A stretch of 64,000 nt of DNA from Eikenella halliae (GTDB taxonomy: Bacteria; Pseudomonadota; Gammaproteobacteria; Burkholderiales; Neisseriaceae). Below, one piece after another: positions 17,361 to 25,663 of this stretch. Within the stretch, counting starts at the first letter, position 1, and every line of letters begins with the position of its first letter. The stretch covers positions 1 to 64,000 of the forward strand of contig NZ_LXSQ01000002.1 of NCBI RefSeq assembly GCF_001648475.1, written 5' to 3'. Position numbers and translations under genes: made by a program. A model generated the notes under the pieces. It saw only the letters and a program-made list of their open reading frames with translations, did not search any database and was not told the origin of the DNA.

Positions 17361-17424
17361 TTGACTTAAATCAAAAATATCACACGGGCAAACAATGACA
17401 CTGCCTGCGGACAAAACGTATAAT
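17361..17424 (+). promoter_or_regulatory. Promoter with an FNR-type box, upstream of the 92-residue protein
   Basis: TTGACTTAAATCAA at 17361-17374 matches the FNR/ANR consensus TTGAT-N4-ATCAA at nine of ten positions. A -35 element ATGACA (17395-17400), an 18-base spacer and a perfect -10 TATAAT (17419-17424) follow. If transcription starts near 17429, the box is centred about 61.5 bases upstream, the class I position for FNR activation. Confidence 0.65.
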
Positions 17425-17473
17425 CAGGTTAAGTTTTTTATATTTTTTTTAATATTAAAAGGGAAAGAGCAGT

Positions 17474-17752
17474 ATGTTGCGCAATTTTTCAGACAAGTTT
17501 TCCGGCAACGACGATAAGGGCGATTTTGAGCTGCACTGCCTGATGATGATTATCGAAGATCCGGCACGCCGCCAATGGGCGGCACGCTTGAAAATCACCA
17601 AGAAATACGATGTTAGCAACGCCCGCACCACCCTGTTGGAAAAATTTGAAAAAGGGTTTGAGAAGGAACATGATGCCCAGCTGTTCGTGTTGGACGAGCT
17701 GGATGAGTTTCCGATATTCCGTGTTAAGGTGTTGGAAGGTTTCCGCCAGTAA
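17474..17752 (+). CDS. Conserved small protein of unknown function, likely anaerobically induced
   Basis: A 92-residue cytoplasmic protein without a signal peptide or membrane segment. I do not recognise a domain. It is rich in charged residues, with a basic WAARLKITKKYD region and an acidic FVLDELDEFP region near the end. The ATG is preceded by GAAAGAG. It stands alone: metW ends 195 bases upstream and an inverted DUS terminator follows at 17779-17816. The FNR-type promoter suggests expression when oxygen is low, in keeping with the nitrate genes in the same window. Confidence 0.75.
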   Translation: MLRNFSDKFSGNDDKGDFELHCLMMIIEDPARRQWAARLKITKKYDVSNARTTLLEKFEKGFEKEHDAQLFVLDELDEFPIFRVKVLEGFRQ

Positions 17753-17778
17753 TTGGGCTGTTGGCTTATACAAAATAA

Positions 17779-17816
17779 AGGCTACCTGAAAGCCGGACGA
17801 GGTTTTCAGGTAGCCT
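17779..17816. terminator. Inverted DUS pair after the 92-residue protein gene
   Basis: AGGCTACCTGAAAGCC and GGTTTTCAGGTAGCCT pair across a short loop and are followed by TTTT. A good rho-independent terminator on the plus strand. Confidence 0.75.
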
Positions 17817-17954
17817 TTTTAGGAGTGTCGGGTGAACAGGTGGGTTTTATCTTCGTGATAGCGGGTAATACAGGCTACCTGAAAAACACTGTAGCGGCTG
17901 AGTTTACACCCGTCAGTTATATCAATGTTGAGGCTACCTGAAAATTTTGCCGTC

Positions 17955-17983
17955 TTGGCAAAATGTATTTGGCTCCGTATAAT
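17955..17983 (+). promoter_or_regulatory. Sigma-70 promoter of the SRP RNA gene
   Basis: TTGGCA (17955-17960), a 17-base spacer and TATAAT (17978-17983) lie just ahead of the RNA, followed by CCGC. Confidence 0.8.
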
Positions 17984-17995
17984 CCGCAATTCTTA

Positions 17996-18093
17996 TGGCG
18001 GGTCCCCCCGCATGCAGGTTTGGGGCAAGGGGTCAGGTGCGGAAGCAAGCAGCCCACCCTGAATTCAGCAGTGCCGGGGTTCCGGCTCGCCAC
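17996..18093 (+). ncRNA. ffs: Signal recognition particle RNA (4.5S RNA)
   Basis: The conserved core GGTCAGGTGCGGAAGCAAGC (Ffh-binding domain) with GCAGTGCCGGGG on the return strand is unmistakable for bacterial 4.5S RNA. The outer ends TGGCG and CGCCA pair to close the hairpin. The RNA binds Ffh and directs ribosomes making membrane proteins. The ends are estimated from base pairing and the promoter and could be a few bases off. A strong terminator follows at 18101. Confidence 0.93.
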
Positions 18094-18100
18094 CTCATAT

Positions 18101-18135
18101 AAAACCGCTCCGGTTATTAAGCCGGAGCGGTTTTG
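18101..18135 (+). terminator. Rho-independent terminator of ffs
   Basis: AAAACCGCTCCGG pairs perfectly with CCGGAGCGGTTTT across an eight-base loop. This is one of the few strong terminators here not made from DUS copies. Confidence 0.88.
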
Positions 18136-18175
18136 CTATATATGGCTGAATAGCTGAGGCCTTTTGAGTAAGAGC

Positions 18176-18370
18176 TTATTTGTAAAAACGCTCGATAGAG
18201 TGAATTTTAAATGCGCTCACTTGGCATTTGTCGGCCACGAATTTTTTAAATTCGGCCTGGTTCAGATAGCGTATTTCTTCGCGCGGTAGCTGTAGCACAA
18301 CTTGACGGTTTTGGTTGCTGTTGATGGCATCAGCAATGGTTACAACGTAGTTGGTGGTTTTTTTTGGCAT
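18176..18370 (-). CDS. Small basic protein of unknown function, 64 residues
   Basis: The protein starts MPKKTTNYVVTIADAINSNQ and has alternating charged and hydrophobic residues with KKF and KIHSIERFYK near the end. No membrane segment, signal or cysteine pair is seen. The ATG is preceded by AAAGAGAG at good spacing, which supports translation. It lies downstream of rsgA on the same strand but 176 bases away, probably with its own promoter in the AT-rich upstream DNA. I do not recognise a family. Confidence 0.6.
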   Translation of the reverse strand: MPKKTTNYVVTIADAINSNQNRQVVLQLPREEIRYLNQAEFKKFVADKCQVSAFKIHSIERFYK

Positions 18371-18546
18371 AATTTACTCTCTTTAAAGCTGTTATTTTCT
18401 AGCGCAAACAGATAAATCATTAATATTATCTGATAGATTGCCTTTTTAAAAATGGTAAATTATCTATTCTGATTGTGCAAGTTTGGGCGGGTAAAGATAT
18501 GCAGGGCTATGTAAATACAGCAATGTCGGTAAACGGCCTCAGAGGG

Positions 18547-19422
18547 CTACCATTTCTTCGTGGATAGTTCATCGGTCAGCTGTTGCAGAAGCTGCAGGCG
18601 GTCGGCACGGATATGGCCGGCTTCGGCGGCGGCTTTGAGCGCGCAGCCGGGCTCTTGGCGGTGGCTGCAGTTGTGGAATCGGCATTGGCCGATGAAGCCG
18701 CGCATATCGGGGAAGTATTGGGGCAGGGAGGCTACCTGAAGATGGTGCAGGCCGAATTCCTGCAAACCGGGGGAGTCGATGATGCAGGAGGTTTCGTTTA
18801 GGTCGTAGAGCTGGGCGTGGGTGGTGGTGTGTTTGCCGGAGTCGAGGGCGCTGGAGATTTCGTTGGTGCGGGCAATGCTTTGGCCGAGCAGGGCGTTAAT
18901 CAGAGTGGATTTGCCCATGCCGCTTTGGCCCAACAGGATGCTGGTGTGCCCATTCAACACCGGCAGCAGGGCGGCGGCATCTTGCATGGCGCTGACAGGC
19001 AGCACGGGATAGCCTAGGCCTTCGTAAAACGCCAGTTTGCTGCGCCATTGTTCTGTTTCCGGCAAATCGGTTTTGTTCAACACAATCACCGCGCCGATAT
19101 CGGCTGCTTCTGCCGCCAGCAGGGCGCGTTGTAATAGCAGCTCGCTGGGTGTAGGCACGGCAGCCAGTACAATCAGCAGTTGGCTTACATTGGCGGCAAT
19201 CAGCTTGGTTTTCCAAGCATCTTGCCGATAGAGCAGGCTGCGGCGCGGCAGGAAATCTTCAATCACTGCCTGCTCGGCATTCAGCGGCGTAATGTGCACT
19301 TGGTCGCCGCAGGCGAAGTCCACCCGTTTTTTTCGGGTGGTGGCCTCGAAGGTGTGTCCATCGGCAGTGCGTACGATAAAGCGGCGGCCGTAGCTGGTGA
19401 TGATTTGGGCAGTGTCGGTCAT
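18547..19422 (-). CDS. rsgA: Small ribosomal subunit biogenesis GTPase RsgA
   Basis: A circularly permuted GTPase that helps late maturation of the 30S subunit. An N-terminal OB-fold is followed by G4 (NKTD), G1 (LGQSGMGKSTLIN) and G3 (DSPGLQEFG), in the permuted order of the family, and a C-terminal zinc knuckle (CRFHNCSHRQEPGC). The ATG at 19422 (MTDTAQ) gives the usual short N-terminus. Longer starts at 19449 or 19536 are possible, but I see no ribosome site for any. It diverges from dxs. Confidence 0.93.
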   Translation of the reverse strand: MTDTAQIITSYGRRFIVRTADGHTFEATTRKKRVDFACGDQVHITPLNAEQAVIEDFLPRRSLLYRQDAWKTKLIAANVSQLLIVLAAVPTPSELLLQRALLAAEAADIGAVIVLNKTDLPETEQWRSKLAFYEGLGYPVLPVSAMQDAAALLPVLNGHTSILLGQSGMGKSTLINALLGQSIARTNEISSALDSGKHTTTHAQLYDLNETSCIIDSPGLQEFGLHHLQVASLPQYFPDMRGFIGQCRFHNCSHRQEPGCALKAAAEAGHIRADRLQLLQQLTDELSTKKW

Positions 19423-19553
19423 GTCGGTGGCCGGGTGGGAAAGTGCCATCATAGCAAGGATTGGCGTGTTGATGCCAATTTGCCTGCCGTGCCGGGCGGA
19501 ATGGCTATATAATCCGCCTTTATTTATCCCAATCAATAGGGAACCGCCACACC

Positions 19554-21434
19554 ATGACTACCACGCCGCTTCTCGATACCATCGACTATCCGCAGGATTT
19601 GCGCCGTTTGCGTGAAGACCAGCTGCCGCAGCTGGCTGCCGAACTGCGCACCTTTCTGTTGGAGAGCATCAGCCAGACCGGCGGCCATTTCGCCAGCAAT
19701 CTGGGCGCGGTAGAGCTGGCTGTGGCATTGCATTATGTGTACGACACGCCCAACGACCACTTAATTTGGGACGTAGGCCACCAAAGCTATCCGCACAAAG
19801 TGCTCACCGGCCGCCGCAATCGTATGCACACCATGCGCCAATACAGCGGCTTGGCCGGTTTCCCCAAGCGCAGCGAATCGGAATACGACGATTTCGGCGT
19901 CGGCCATTCTTCCACCTCCATCGGTGCGGCATTGGGCATGGCGGTGGCCGACAAGCTTTCAGGTAGCCCCAACCGCAGCGTGGCCGTTATCGGCGACGGC
20001 GCGATGACCGCCGGCCAAGCTTTTGAAGCGCTGAACAATGCCGGCGATATGGATACCGATTTGCTGGTTATCCTCAACGACAACGAAATGTCGATTTCCC
20101 CCAACGTGGGCGCTTTCCCCAAATATCTTGCCGGCAGCCAGGGCAAAGACTGGCGCGACACCCTGCGCAGCATCAAACACAAATCCGAAAAAGTGCTCGA
20201 CAAACTGCCCGGTGCGCTGCACATCGCGCAGAAAGTGGAGCAGCGGCTGAAAAGCGTGCTCGACGGTTCGCGCATCCGCCCCGATTCCCTGTTCGACAAC
20301 TTCGGCTTCACCTACACCGGCCCGGTGGACGGCCACGACGTGCGGCAGCTGGTGGCCGTGCTCAAAGAGATGAAACAGCGCAAAGGCCCGCAGCTTTTGC
20401 ATGTGCTCACGCAAAAAGGGCAGGGCTACAAACTGGCCGAAAACGACCCGGTCGGTTTTCACGCAGTGGGCAAATTCAATCCCGACCAAGGCCCGGTTAG
20501 CGGCGGCGCTGCCCCTTTGAGCTACACCCAAATTTTCGGCCAATGGATATGCGACCAAGCCGCCGTAGATAACAAATTAGTCGCCATTACCCCCGCCATG
20601 CGTGAAGGCAGCGGATTGGTGGAATTTGAGCGACGCTTTCCCGAACGCTATTTCGATGTCGGCATTGCCGAGCAGCACGCCGTTACTTTTGCTGCCGGCC
20701 TGGCCTGCTGTGGCATTAAGCCTGTGGTGGCGGTTTACTCCACCTTCCTGCAGCGCGCCTACGACCAGTTGGTGCACGACGTGGCATTGCAAAATTTGTC
20801 GGTATTGTTCGCCGTCGACCGCGCCGGTATCGTCGGCGCCGACGGCCCCACCCATGCCGGTGCCTATGATCTGAGCTTCCTGCGCTGCATCCCGAATATG
20901 GTACTGGCTGCCCCCAGCAGCGGCGAAGAGTGCCGCTTGTTGCTTTCCACCTGCTACGCGCTGGATTGCCCGACAGCCGTGCGCTACCCGCGCGGCGCCA
21001 GCGGCAGCACGGCAATCGGCAGCAGCTTGGATACCGTGCCGGTAGGCAAAGGCGTGGTACGGCGGCAGGGCAGAGGAACCGCCGTGTTGGCTTTCGGCAG
21101 TATGGTGCAGCCCGCGTTGCAGGCAGCGGAACAGCTGGATTTAACCGTGGCCGATATGCGCTTTGTGAAACCGCTGGATGAAGAATTGATTGCCGAACTG
21201 TCCGCCACCCACCAGCGGCTGGTGTGTATCGAAGAAAACGCCGTGCAAGGCGGAGCCGGCAGCGCGGTGTTGGAAGTGCTGACCAAACAGGGCTGCCGCT
21301 TGCCTGTGTTGCTGCTGGGTATCAAAGACATCGTTACCGGCCACGGCGATCCGGCCATCCTGCTAGATGACTTGGGATTGAGCGCCGAGAAGCTGGCGGC
21401 ACGGATTGAGGCATTTGCACAATCAGTGGGTTGA
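19554..21434 (+). CDS. dxs: 1-deoxy-D-xylulose-5-phosphate synthase
   Basis: A 626-residue thiamine diphosphate enzyme joining pyruvate and glyceraldehyde 3-phosphate, the first step of the MEP route to isoprenoids and also a source for thiamine and pyridoxal. GGHFASNLGAVELA and DVGHQSYPHK carry the family histidines. GDGAMTAGQAFEALNN is the cofactor motif, and IAEQHAVTFAAGLA holds the catalytic glutamate. An imperfect DUS at 19958-19969 is read as KLSGSP. A TATAAT lies at 19508-19513. The gene is alone on its strand and closed by an inverted DUS pair. Confidence 0.97.
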   Translation: MTTTPLLDTIDYPQDLRRLREDQLPQLAAELRTFLLESISQTGGHFASNLGAVELAVALHYVYDTPNDHLIWDVGHQSYPHKVLTGRRNRMHTMRQYSGLAGFPKRSESEYDDFGVGHSSTSIGAALGMAVADKLSGSPNRSVAVIGDGAMTAGQAFEALNNAGDMDTDLLVILNDNEMSISPNVGAFPKYLAGSQGKDWRDTLRSIKHKSEKVLDKLPGALHIAQKVEQRLKSVLDGSRIRPDSLFDNFGFTYTGPVDGHDVRQLVAVLKEMKQRKGPQLLHVLTQKGQGYKLAENDPVGFHAVGKFNPDQGPVSGGAAPLSYTQIFGQWICDQAAVDNKLVAITPAMREGSGLVEFERRFPERYFDVGIAEQHAVTFAAGLACCGIKPVVAVYSTFLQRAYDQLVHDVALQNLSVLFAVDRAGIVGADGPTHAGAYDLSFLRCIPNMVLAAPSSGEECRLLLSTCYALDCPTAVRYPRGASGSTAIGSSLDTVPVGKGVVRRQGRGTAVLAFGSMVQPALQAAEQLDLTVADMRFVKPLDEELIAELSATHQRLVCIEENAVQGGAGSAVLEVLTKQGCRLPVLLLGIKDIVTGHGDPAILLDDLGLSAEKLAARIEAFAQSVG

Positions 21435-21468
21435 GTGCAATTATCGTGATGCGAGAGGATTGGTGAAA

Positions 21469-21496
21469 AGGCTACCTGAAAATTTTCAGGTAGCCT
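21469..21496. terminator. Inverted DUS pair downstream of dxs
   Basis: AGGCTACCTGAAAA and TTTTCAGGTAGCCT are nearly back to back and followed by TTAAT. Confidence 0.7.
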
Positions 21497-21520
21497 TTAA
21501 TTGTGTTTGGGCTAAGTGGT

Positions 21521-21619
21521 TATAGTGAATTAACAAAAACCAGTACAGCGTTGCCTTGCCGTACTATCTGTACTGTCTGCGGCTCGTCGCCTTGTCCTGA
21601 TTTTTGTTAATTCACTACA
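21521..21619. repeat. Correia-type element, 99 bp
   Basis: Starts TATAGTGAATTAACAAAAAC and ends TTAATTCACTACA, with the usual core shortened by a few bases around GTTGCCTTGCCGTAC. Confidence 0.82.
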
Positions 21620-21652
21620 ATGTATTGGCAAGGCTGTAGTGCTTCATTTGTT

Positions 21653-21763
21653 TATAGCAAATTAACTTCACTTCCGCTGCAACATTAACCCGCCCTGCCG
21701 TACTTCCGTTAGTGTTTTCAGCTTACCGCTTGCTTTGTCTTGCTCTTATTTTGATTCACTATG
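21653..21763. repeat. Correia-type element, strongly decayed
   Basis: TATAGCAAATTAACTT at the left and TTTGATTCACTATG at the right, with CTGCCGTAC and GCTTTGTC surviving in the core. It lies 34 bases from an intact copy. Apart from these repeats and the tRNA terminator, 21435-21983 holds nothing I can recognise. Confidence 0.5.
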
Positions 21764-21885
21764 CTTGCGCTGGCTCTCTTTGTTATTCTCTTGTGATGCT
21801 GCTTTTAGCTAGCAGTCTAATGCTATTTATTGATTCCAAATGAAGTAGAACAAGGAATTGCAGCAGTTAAGTTATATATAAAGCA

Positions 21886-21925
21886 TAAATAAAAAGAACT
21901 TAACCTTGTTTTCAGGGTTAAGTTC
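21886..21925 (-). terminator. Rho-independent terminator of the tRNA transcript
   Basis: On the minus strand GAACTTAACC pairs with GGTTAAGTTC across a ten-base loop and is followed by TTTTTATTT. It lies downstream of tRNA-Glu. Confidence 0.85.
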
Positions 21926-21983
21926 CAAAATAATTGCTATTTTTATTATTCCAAAGCCCAGAATTAACTGGACTCTCGAAATC

Positions 21984-22058
21984 TGGCACGCCCAGGGGGA
22001 ATCGAACCCCCGTTACCGCCGTGAAAGGGCGATGTCCTAACCGCTAGACGATGGGCGC
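21984..22058 (-). tRNA. tRNA-Glu (anticodon TTC)
   Basis: A 75-base cloverleaf with acceptor GCGCCCA pairing to TGGGCGT, D arm CGTCTAGCGG, anticodon stem-loop CCGCCCTTTCACGGCGG, T arm GGGGGTTCGATTCCCCC and an encoded CCA end. It is co-transcribed after tRNA-Arg. Confidence 0.95.
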
Positions 22059-22068
22059 GGATAAATTG

Positions 22069-22145
22069 TGGCGCACCCGGAGCGATTCGAACGCCCGACC
22101 CTCTGGTTCGTAGCCAGATACTCTATCCAACTGAGCTACGGGTGC
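22069..22145 (-). tRNA. tRNA-Arg (anticodon ACG)
   Basis: A 77-base cloverleaf with acceptor GCACCCG, D arm AGCTCAGTTGGATAGAGT, anticodon stem-loop CTGGCTACGAACCAG, T arm CGGGCGTTCGAATCGCTCC and encoded CCA. The first anticodon base would be modified to inosine, reading CGU, CGC and CGA. Ten bases separate it from tRNA-Glu. Confidence 0.95.
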
Positions 22146-22160
22146 GCTGTGAAGTTTCGA

Positions 22161-22189
22161 ATTATAGTCAGGCTTATTTTTTAAGTCAA
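22161..22189 (-). promoter_or_regulatory. Sigma-70 promoter of the tRNA-Arg/tRNA-Glu transcript
   Basis: On the minus strand TTGACT, exactly 17 bases and TATAAT lie 16 bases ahead of tRNA-Arg: a near-consensus promoter. Confidence 0.85.
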
Positions 22190-22410
22190 GCTATTTCGCC
22201 GAAAATATTCTTTTGTCTATGTATAATATTGGCTAGTTGTTTCATTCATCAGTAAAAATAAATGTGTGGGGAGTTGTTTTATCAACAGCTTTAAATTGTG
22301 GCTTAATCCTCAGGTAGCCTTTCCCAGTTTGCAGGCTACTTGAAACTTGGCAAATTCAAGCAAACCCGCTATAACCCAGTCTCATTATTATCTATTGCAA
22401 CTTTGCCCAT

Positions 22411-23547
22411 ATGCCTGAAACCGCTTCTCTCCAACTAGCCAAACAACTTATCGCACAGGCCTCCATTACCCCGGACGACCACAGCTGCCAAGAGATAATC
22501 GCCGAGCGCCTGCGCGCCATCGGCTTTACTGTCGAACCCATGCCCTTCGGTCAAACGCAAAACCTGTGGGCGCGGCGCGGCAACGGCACGCCTCTGGCAT
22601 GCTTTGCCGGGCATACAGACGTTGTCCCGCCCGGCCCGGCCGAAGCCTGGACATCCCCGCCGTTTCAGCCCGCCGAACGCAACGGCCAGCTCTACGGGCG
22701 CGGTGCGGCCGACATGAAAACCGGCATCGCCTGCTTCATCACCGCCTGCGAACGCTTCGTTGCACAATATCCGCAATTTTCAGGTAGCCTCGCCCTGCTG
22801 ATTACTTCAGACGAAGAGGGCGACGGCAAAGACGGCACCGTGCGCGTGGTGGAAACCCTGCGCGCACGCGGCGAGCATATCGACTACTGCATCGTCGGCG
22901 AGCCGACTGCCGAACGCGAATTGGGCGACACCATCAAAAACGGTCGTCGCGGCTCGCTTTCAGGTAGCCTCACCATCCGCGGCAAACAAGGCCACATCGC
23001 CTATCCCCACCTTGCCGCCAACCCCGTCCACCTTGCCGCCCCCGCCCTGGCCGAACTCACCGCTGGGCATTGGGACAACGGCAACGCCTACTTCCCGCCC
23101 ACCGGCTTCCAAATTTCCAATATCCACGCCGGCACCGGCGCCACCAACGTCATCCCCGGCGAACTATCCGTCCAGTTCAACTTCCGTTTCTCCACCGAAT
23201 CCGATGCCGAAAGCCTGCAACGCCGCGTGGAAGCCATCTTGGAGAAACACCGTTTGCACTACAGCCTCCAATGGCAGCTCTCCGGCCAACCCTTCCTAAC
23301 CGAAACCGGCCGCCTCATCCAAGCTGCCCAAGCCGCCATTGCCGAAGAGTGCGGCATCCAAGCCTCTCTTTCCACCGGCGGCGGCACATCGGACGGCCGC
23401 TTTATCAAAGCCATTGCCCGCGAACTCATCGAGCTCGGCCCGGTGAATGAAAGCATCCACCAGATCGACGAGCACATCGAGCTTGCCGCCATCCCCCGCC
23501 TCTCCTCCATCTACGAAAATATCCTGCGCCGCTTGCTGCTTGGTTAG
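22411..23547 (+). CDS. dapE: Succinyl-diaminopimelate desuccinylase
   Basis: A 378-residue M20-family metalloenzyme releasing LL-diaminopimelate for lysine and peptidoglycan. CFAGHTDVVPPG gives the first zinc histidine and aspartate, GRGAADMKTG the bridging aspartate, and SDEEGDG the catalytic and zinc glutamates. GGGTSDGRF and the C-terminal NESIHQIDE complete the site. Two DUS copies fall inside and are both read as SGSL (PQFSGSLALL and SLSGSLTIRG), so uptake words have been built into the protein twice. The product feeds MurE in the dcw cluster. Confidence 0.96.
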   Translation: MPETASLQLAKQLIAQASITPDDHSCQEIIAERLRAIGFTVEPMPFGQTQNLWARRGNGTPLACFAGHTDVVPPGPAEAWTSPPFQPAERNGQLYGRGAADMKTGIACFITACERFVAQYPQFSGSLALLITSDEEGDGKDGTVRVVETLRARGEHIDYCIVGEPTAERELGDTIKNGRRGSLSGSLTIRGKQGHIAYPHLAANPVHLAAPALAELTAGHWDNGNAYFPPTGFQISNIHAGTGATNVIPGELSVQFNFRFSTESDAESLQRRVEAILEKHRLHYSLQWQLSGQPFLTETGRLIQAAQAAIAEECGIQASLSTGGGTSDGRFIKAIARELIELGPVNESIHQIDEHIELAAIPRLSSIYENILRRLLLG

Positions 23548-23581
23548 GCCTGTTGGATATTTCAAATTGAATGCCACAAAA

Positions 23582-23619
23582 TTTCAGGTAGCCTGCTCTG
23601 CCCACAGGCTACCTGAAAT
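23582..23619. terminator. Inverted DUS pair downstream of dapE
   Basis: TTTCAGGTAGCCTG faces CAGGCTACCTGAAA, about 35 bases past the dapE stop. The remainder of the gap to 23812 has a further imperfect DUS and no gene. Confidence 0.55.
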
Positions 23620-23812
23620 TTAGCTTCCTACTGCGTTGGCCTGCTTTGCCGTGCTACTTACCGTCTGCTCTTCGCTGTATTGGTGTGAAGAAATTATGAT
23701 TTCAGCTATGGCTGCCGATTTTTGATTGGAAGCTACCTGAAAATCCTAAAGTTACCAAGCCAAACAAAAGCCGCCCCAACAAACGGGACGGCTCAATAAT
23801 CATCACAGTGGA

Positions 23813-24613
23813 TTAAGTCCGCTCAAACACAGCACCTTTTTCCTCCACCACACTCTCGGGCGGCAGGCCGCGCAGTTCGGCCAGTTTGGCCGCAATTTGC
23901 GCTTGGGCGGCCGCGCACAGCTCCTGCCGCGTTTTGCCTTCCGGCGGAATCGGCTCCAGAAAATACAGCACGCCTTCGCTACGCTTTTGCGGCAGGATGC
24001 GGCAAAACGACTCCCACAGGCTGGTGTCGCCGCAATAGGCCATATTTGTGTTTGGGCTGCCGTCTTCGTTCGGGTAGTACACCAATACCGGCCACACCGG
24101 CTGTTTGGCAATGATGGCGGTATCGAACAGCCCGCTCTTAAACGGCTTGATGCCGTGCCCGTCAGTGCTCGTGCCTTCAGGGAACACCACGGCGTAGTCT
24201 TTTTCCGCCAAAATCTGCAACAGCACATCCATCACCTGCTGTGACGATTGGCGGTTGCCGCGTTTGATGAATACCGTGTCCACCCGCGCCACCAGCCAGC
24301 CGATTACCGGCCAGTCGCGCACTTCCTGTTTAGCCACAAAGCGCACGGCTTGCACGGAGTTGATGAGAAAAATATCCAGCCAGGAGATGTGGTTGCCCAC
24401 CATAAACTGGCCGCCCTCGGCGAAAAAACGCTCCGCGCCGTGCACGGTCAGCTTGGTACCGAACACTTTCATGCACCGGCGCGACCAGCGTTGAATCCGC
24501 CATTGACGTTTGGCCTTATCTTCACGGCCGAAAAACAAGGCTACCTGAAAGCAGCCCCACAGCAAAACGGCGGCCACTCCAAATAGCCTGACAATCAGTC
24601 TGAGCTTGCGCAT
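23813..24613 (-). CDS. 1-acyl-sn-glycerol-3-phosphate acyltransferase family protein (PlsC/OlsA-like)
   Basis: A 266-residue membrane-bound acyltransferase. An N-terminal hydrophobic segment (residues 8-28) anchors it. The catalytic NHISWLD motif and the FPEGTST substrate motif are present, with GNRQSS in between. It lies 21 bases after an OlsB-like gene, so it may act as OlsA, the second acyltransferase of ornithine lipid synthesis, rather than only as the phosphatidic acid enzyme. An imperfect DUS is read as FQVALFFG in the membrane segment. Confidence 0.85.
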   Translation of the reverse strand: MRKLRLIVRLFGVAAVLLWGCFQVALFFGREDKAKRQWRIQRWSRRCMKVFGTKLTVHGAERFFAEGGQFMVGNHISWLDIFLINSVQAVRFVAKQEVRDWPVIGWLVARVDTVFIKRGNRQSSQQVMDVLLQILAEKDYAVVFPEGTSTDGHGIKPFKSGLFDTAIIAKQPVWPVLVYYPNEDGSPNTNMAYCGDTSLWESFCRILPQKRSEGVLYFLEPIPPEGKTRQELCAAAQAQIAAKLAELRGLPPESVVEEKGAVFERT

Positions 24614-24634
24614 CAGCTAACCTTATCTCCTGAC

Positions 24635-25384
24635 TTATTTAACAAAATGTTTGGCATAACGCGGATGGATATTGGCCATCGGCATCATCACCAGCATATC
24701 GGCACTGCCGAAATCCTTGTCCCAATGCGGCTCGCCGCAAATCCATACGCCGGCGCGCAGATAGCCCTTCATCAGGGGCGGCGCCTCCACCTCCAAATCC
24801 TGCCGTAGTTCGTTCAGCGGCAGCGGTACTTTCGGGAACACGCGGTATTCCTCGGGCGAATAATGGGTTTGCTTGAGCTGGTTAAACAGGCTGGCGGCGT
24901 AGTGCCCGCCGTCGTCCACATGCACGCTGCCGCAGCCGATCATGTATTCCAGGCCGTGCGCTTGCATGAAGCTGATCAAGCCCATCCACAGCAATGAAAT
25001 CGTGCCGCCGGTGCGGTAGTCCTTATGTACGCAGGCGCGCCCCAGTTCCACGGTTTTGGGCAGGATATGGCGGATGCGGGAGAGGTCGAATTCTGAATCG
25101 GAATACCAGCCGCCGGCAGCTTTGGCCGCCTCTTCGGTAATCAGGCGGTAGGTGCCGATGATGCGGCCGCTGGTTTTGTCGCGCACAATAAGGTGACGAC
25201 AGAATTCGTCGTAATGGTCGATGTCGCGGCCGTTTTCGCCATGTATTCCGGCGCCCATCTCGCGGCCGAAGATGTCGAAACGCAGACGTTGCGCTTCTTC
25301 TACGGCATCTGCTTCGCGGGTCACACACACCTCAAGATTGCCGCCGTCCACCAGCAGCCATTCTTGGTCTTTTGTCTGTTGCAT
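24635..25384 (-). CDS. GNAT-type acyltransferase, probable ornithine acyltransferase (OlsB-like)
   Basis: A 249-residue protein with the segments ELGRACVHKDYRTGG, IGCGSVHVDDGG and LRFDIFGREM typical of the OlsB group (often annotated as putative hemolysin), which transfers a 3-hydroxyacyl chain from ACP to an amino acid. With the PlsC-like partner immediately downstream it forms a two-gene unit like olsBA. The ATG at 25384 has AGGAG before it. Longer readings from 25411 or 25540 exist but would add an unlikely N-terminus. Substrate is inferred, not shown. Confidence 0.78.
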   Translation of the reverse strand: MQQTKDQEWLLVDGGNLEVCVTREADAVEEAQRLRFDIFGREMGAGIHGENGRDIDHYDEFCRHLIVRDKTSGRIIGTYRLITEEAAKAAGGWYSDSEFDLSRIRHILPKTVELGRACVHKDYRTGGTISLLWMGLISFMQAHGLEYMIGCGSVHVDDGGHYAASLFNQLKQTHYSPEEYRVFPKVPLPLNELRQDLEVEAPPLMKGYLRAGVWICGEPHWDKDFGSADMLVMMPMANIHPRYAKHFVK

Positions 25385-25614
25385 GGGGGATTTCTCCTGA
25401 AAAACGTGCATTTCGCACAGGCCGAACTGTAAAGCCACAAGGCGCAAGTGGCAAGTAGATTGTTTGCCCGTGCGGCGGAAATGGCGGATTTTAACAAAGG
25501 TTTTACTCAACAGCGAAATGGCACGCCCTAGATTATTCAAGAATATTGCAGGCCAAATGTTTGCTCTAGGTTAAAGTTTGTACCTTCAGATGGCCCTGTT
25601 AATCCATAGCTAAC

Positions 25615-25662
25615 AGGCTACCTGAAAGTCTGCCTGCGCAATCGAAAAGTTTCAGGTAGCCT
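25615..25662. terminator. Inverted DUS pair downstream of kptA
   Basis: CAGGCTACCTGAAA faces TTTCAGGTAGCCT across a 20-base loop, overlapping the space just before the kptA stop. Confidence 0.5.
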
Positions 25663-25663
25663 C

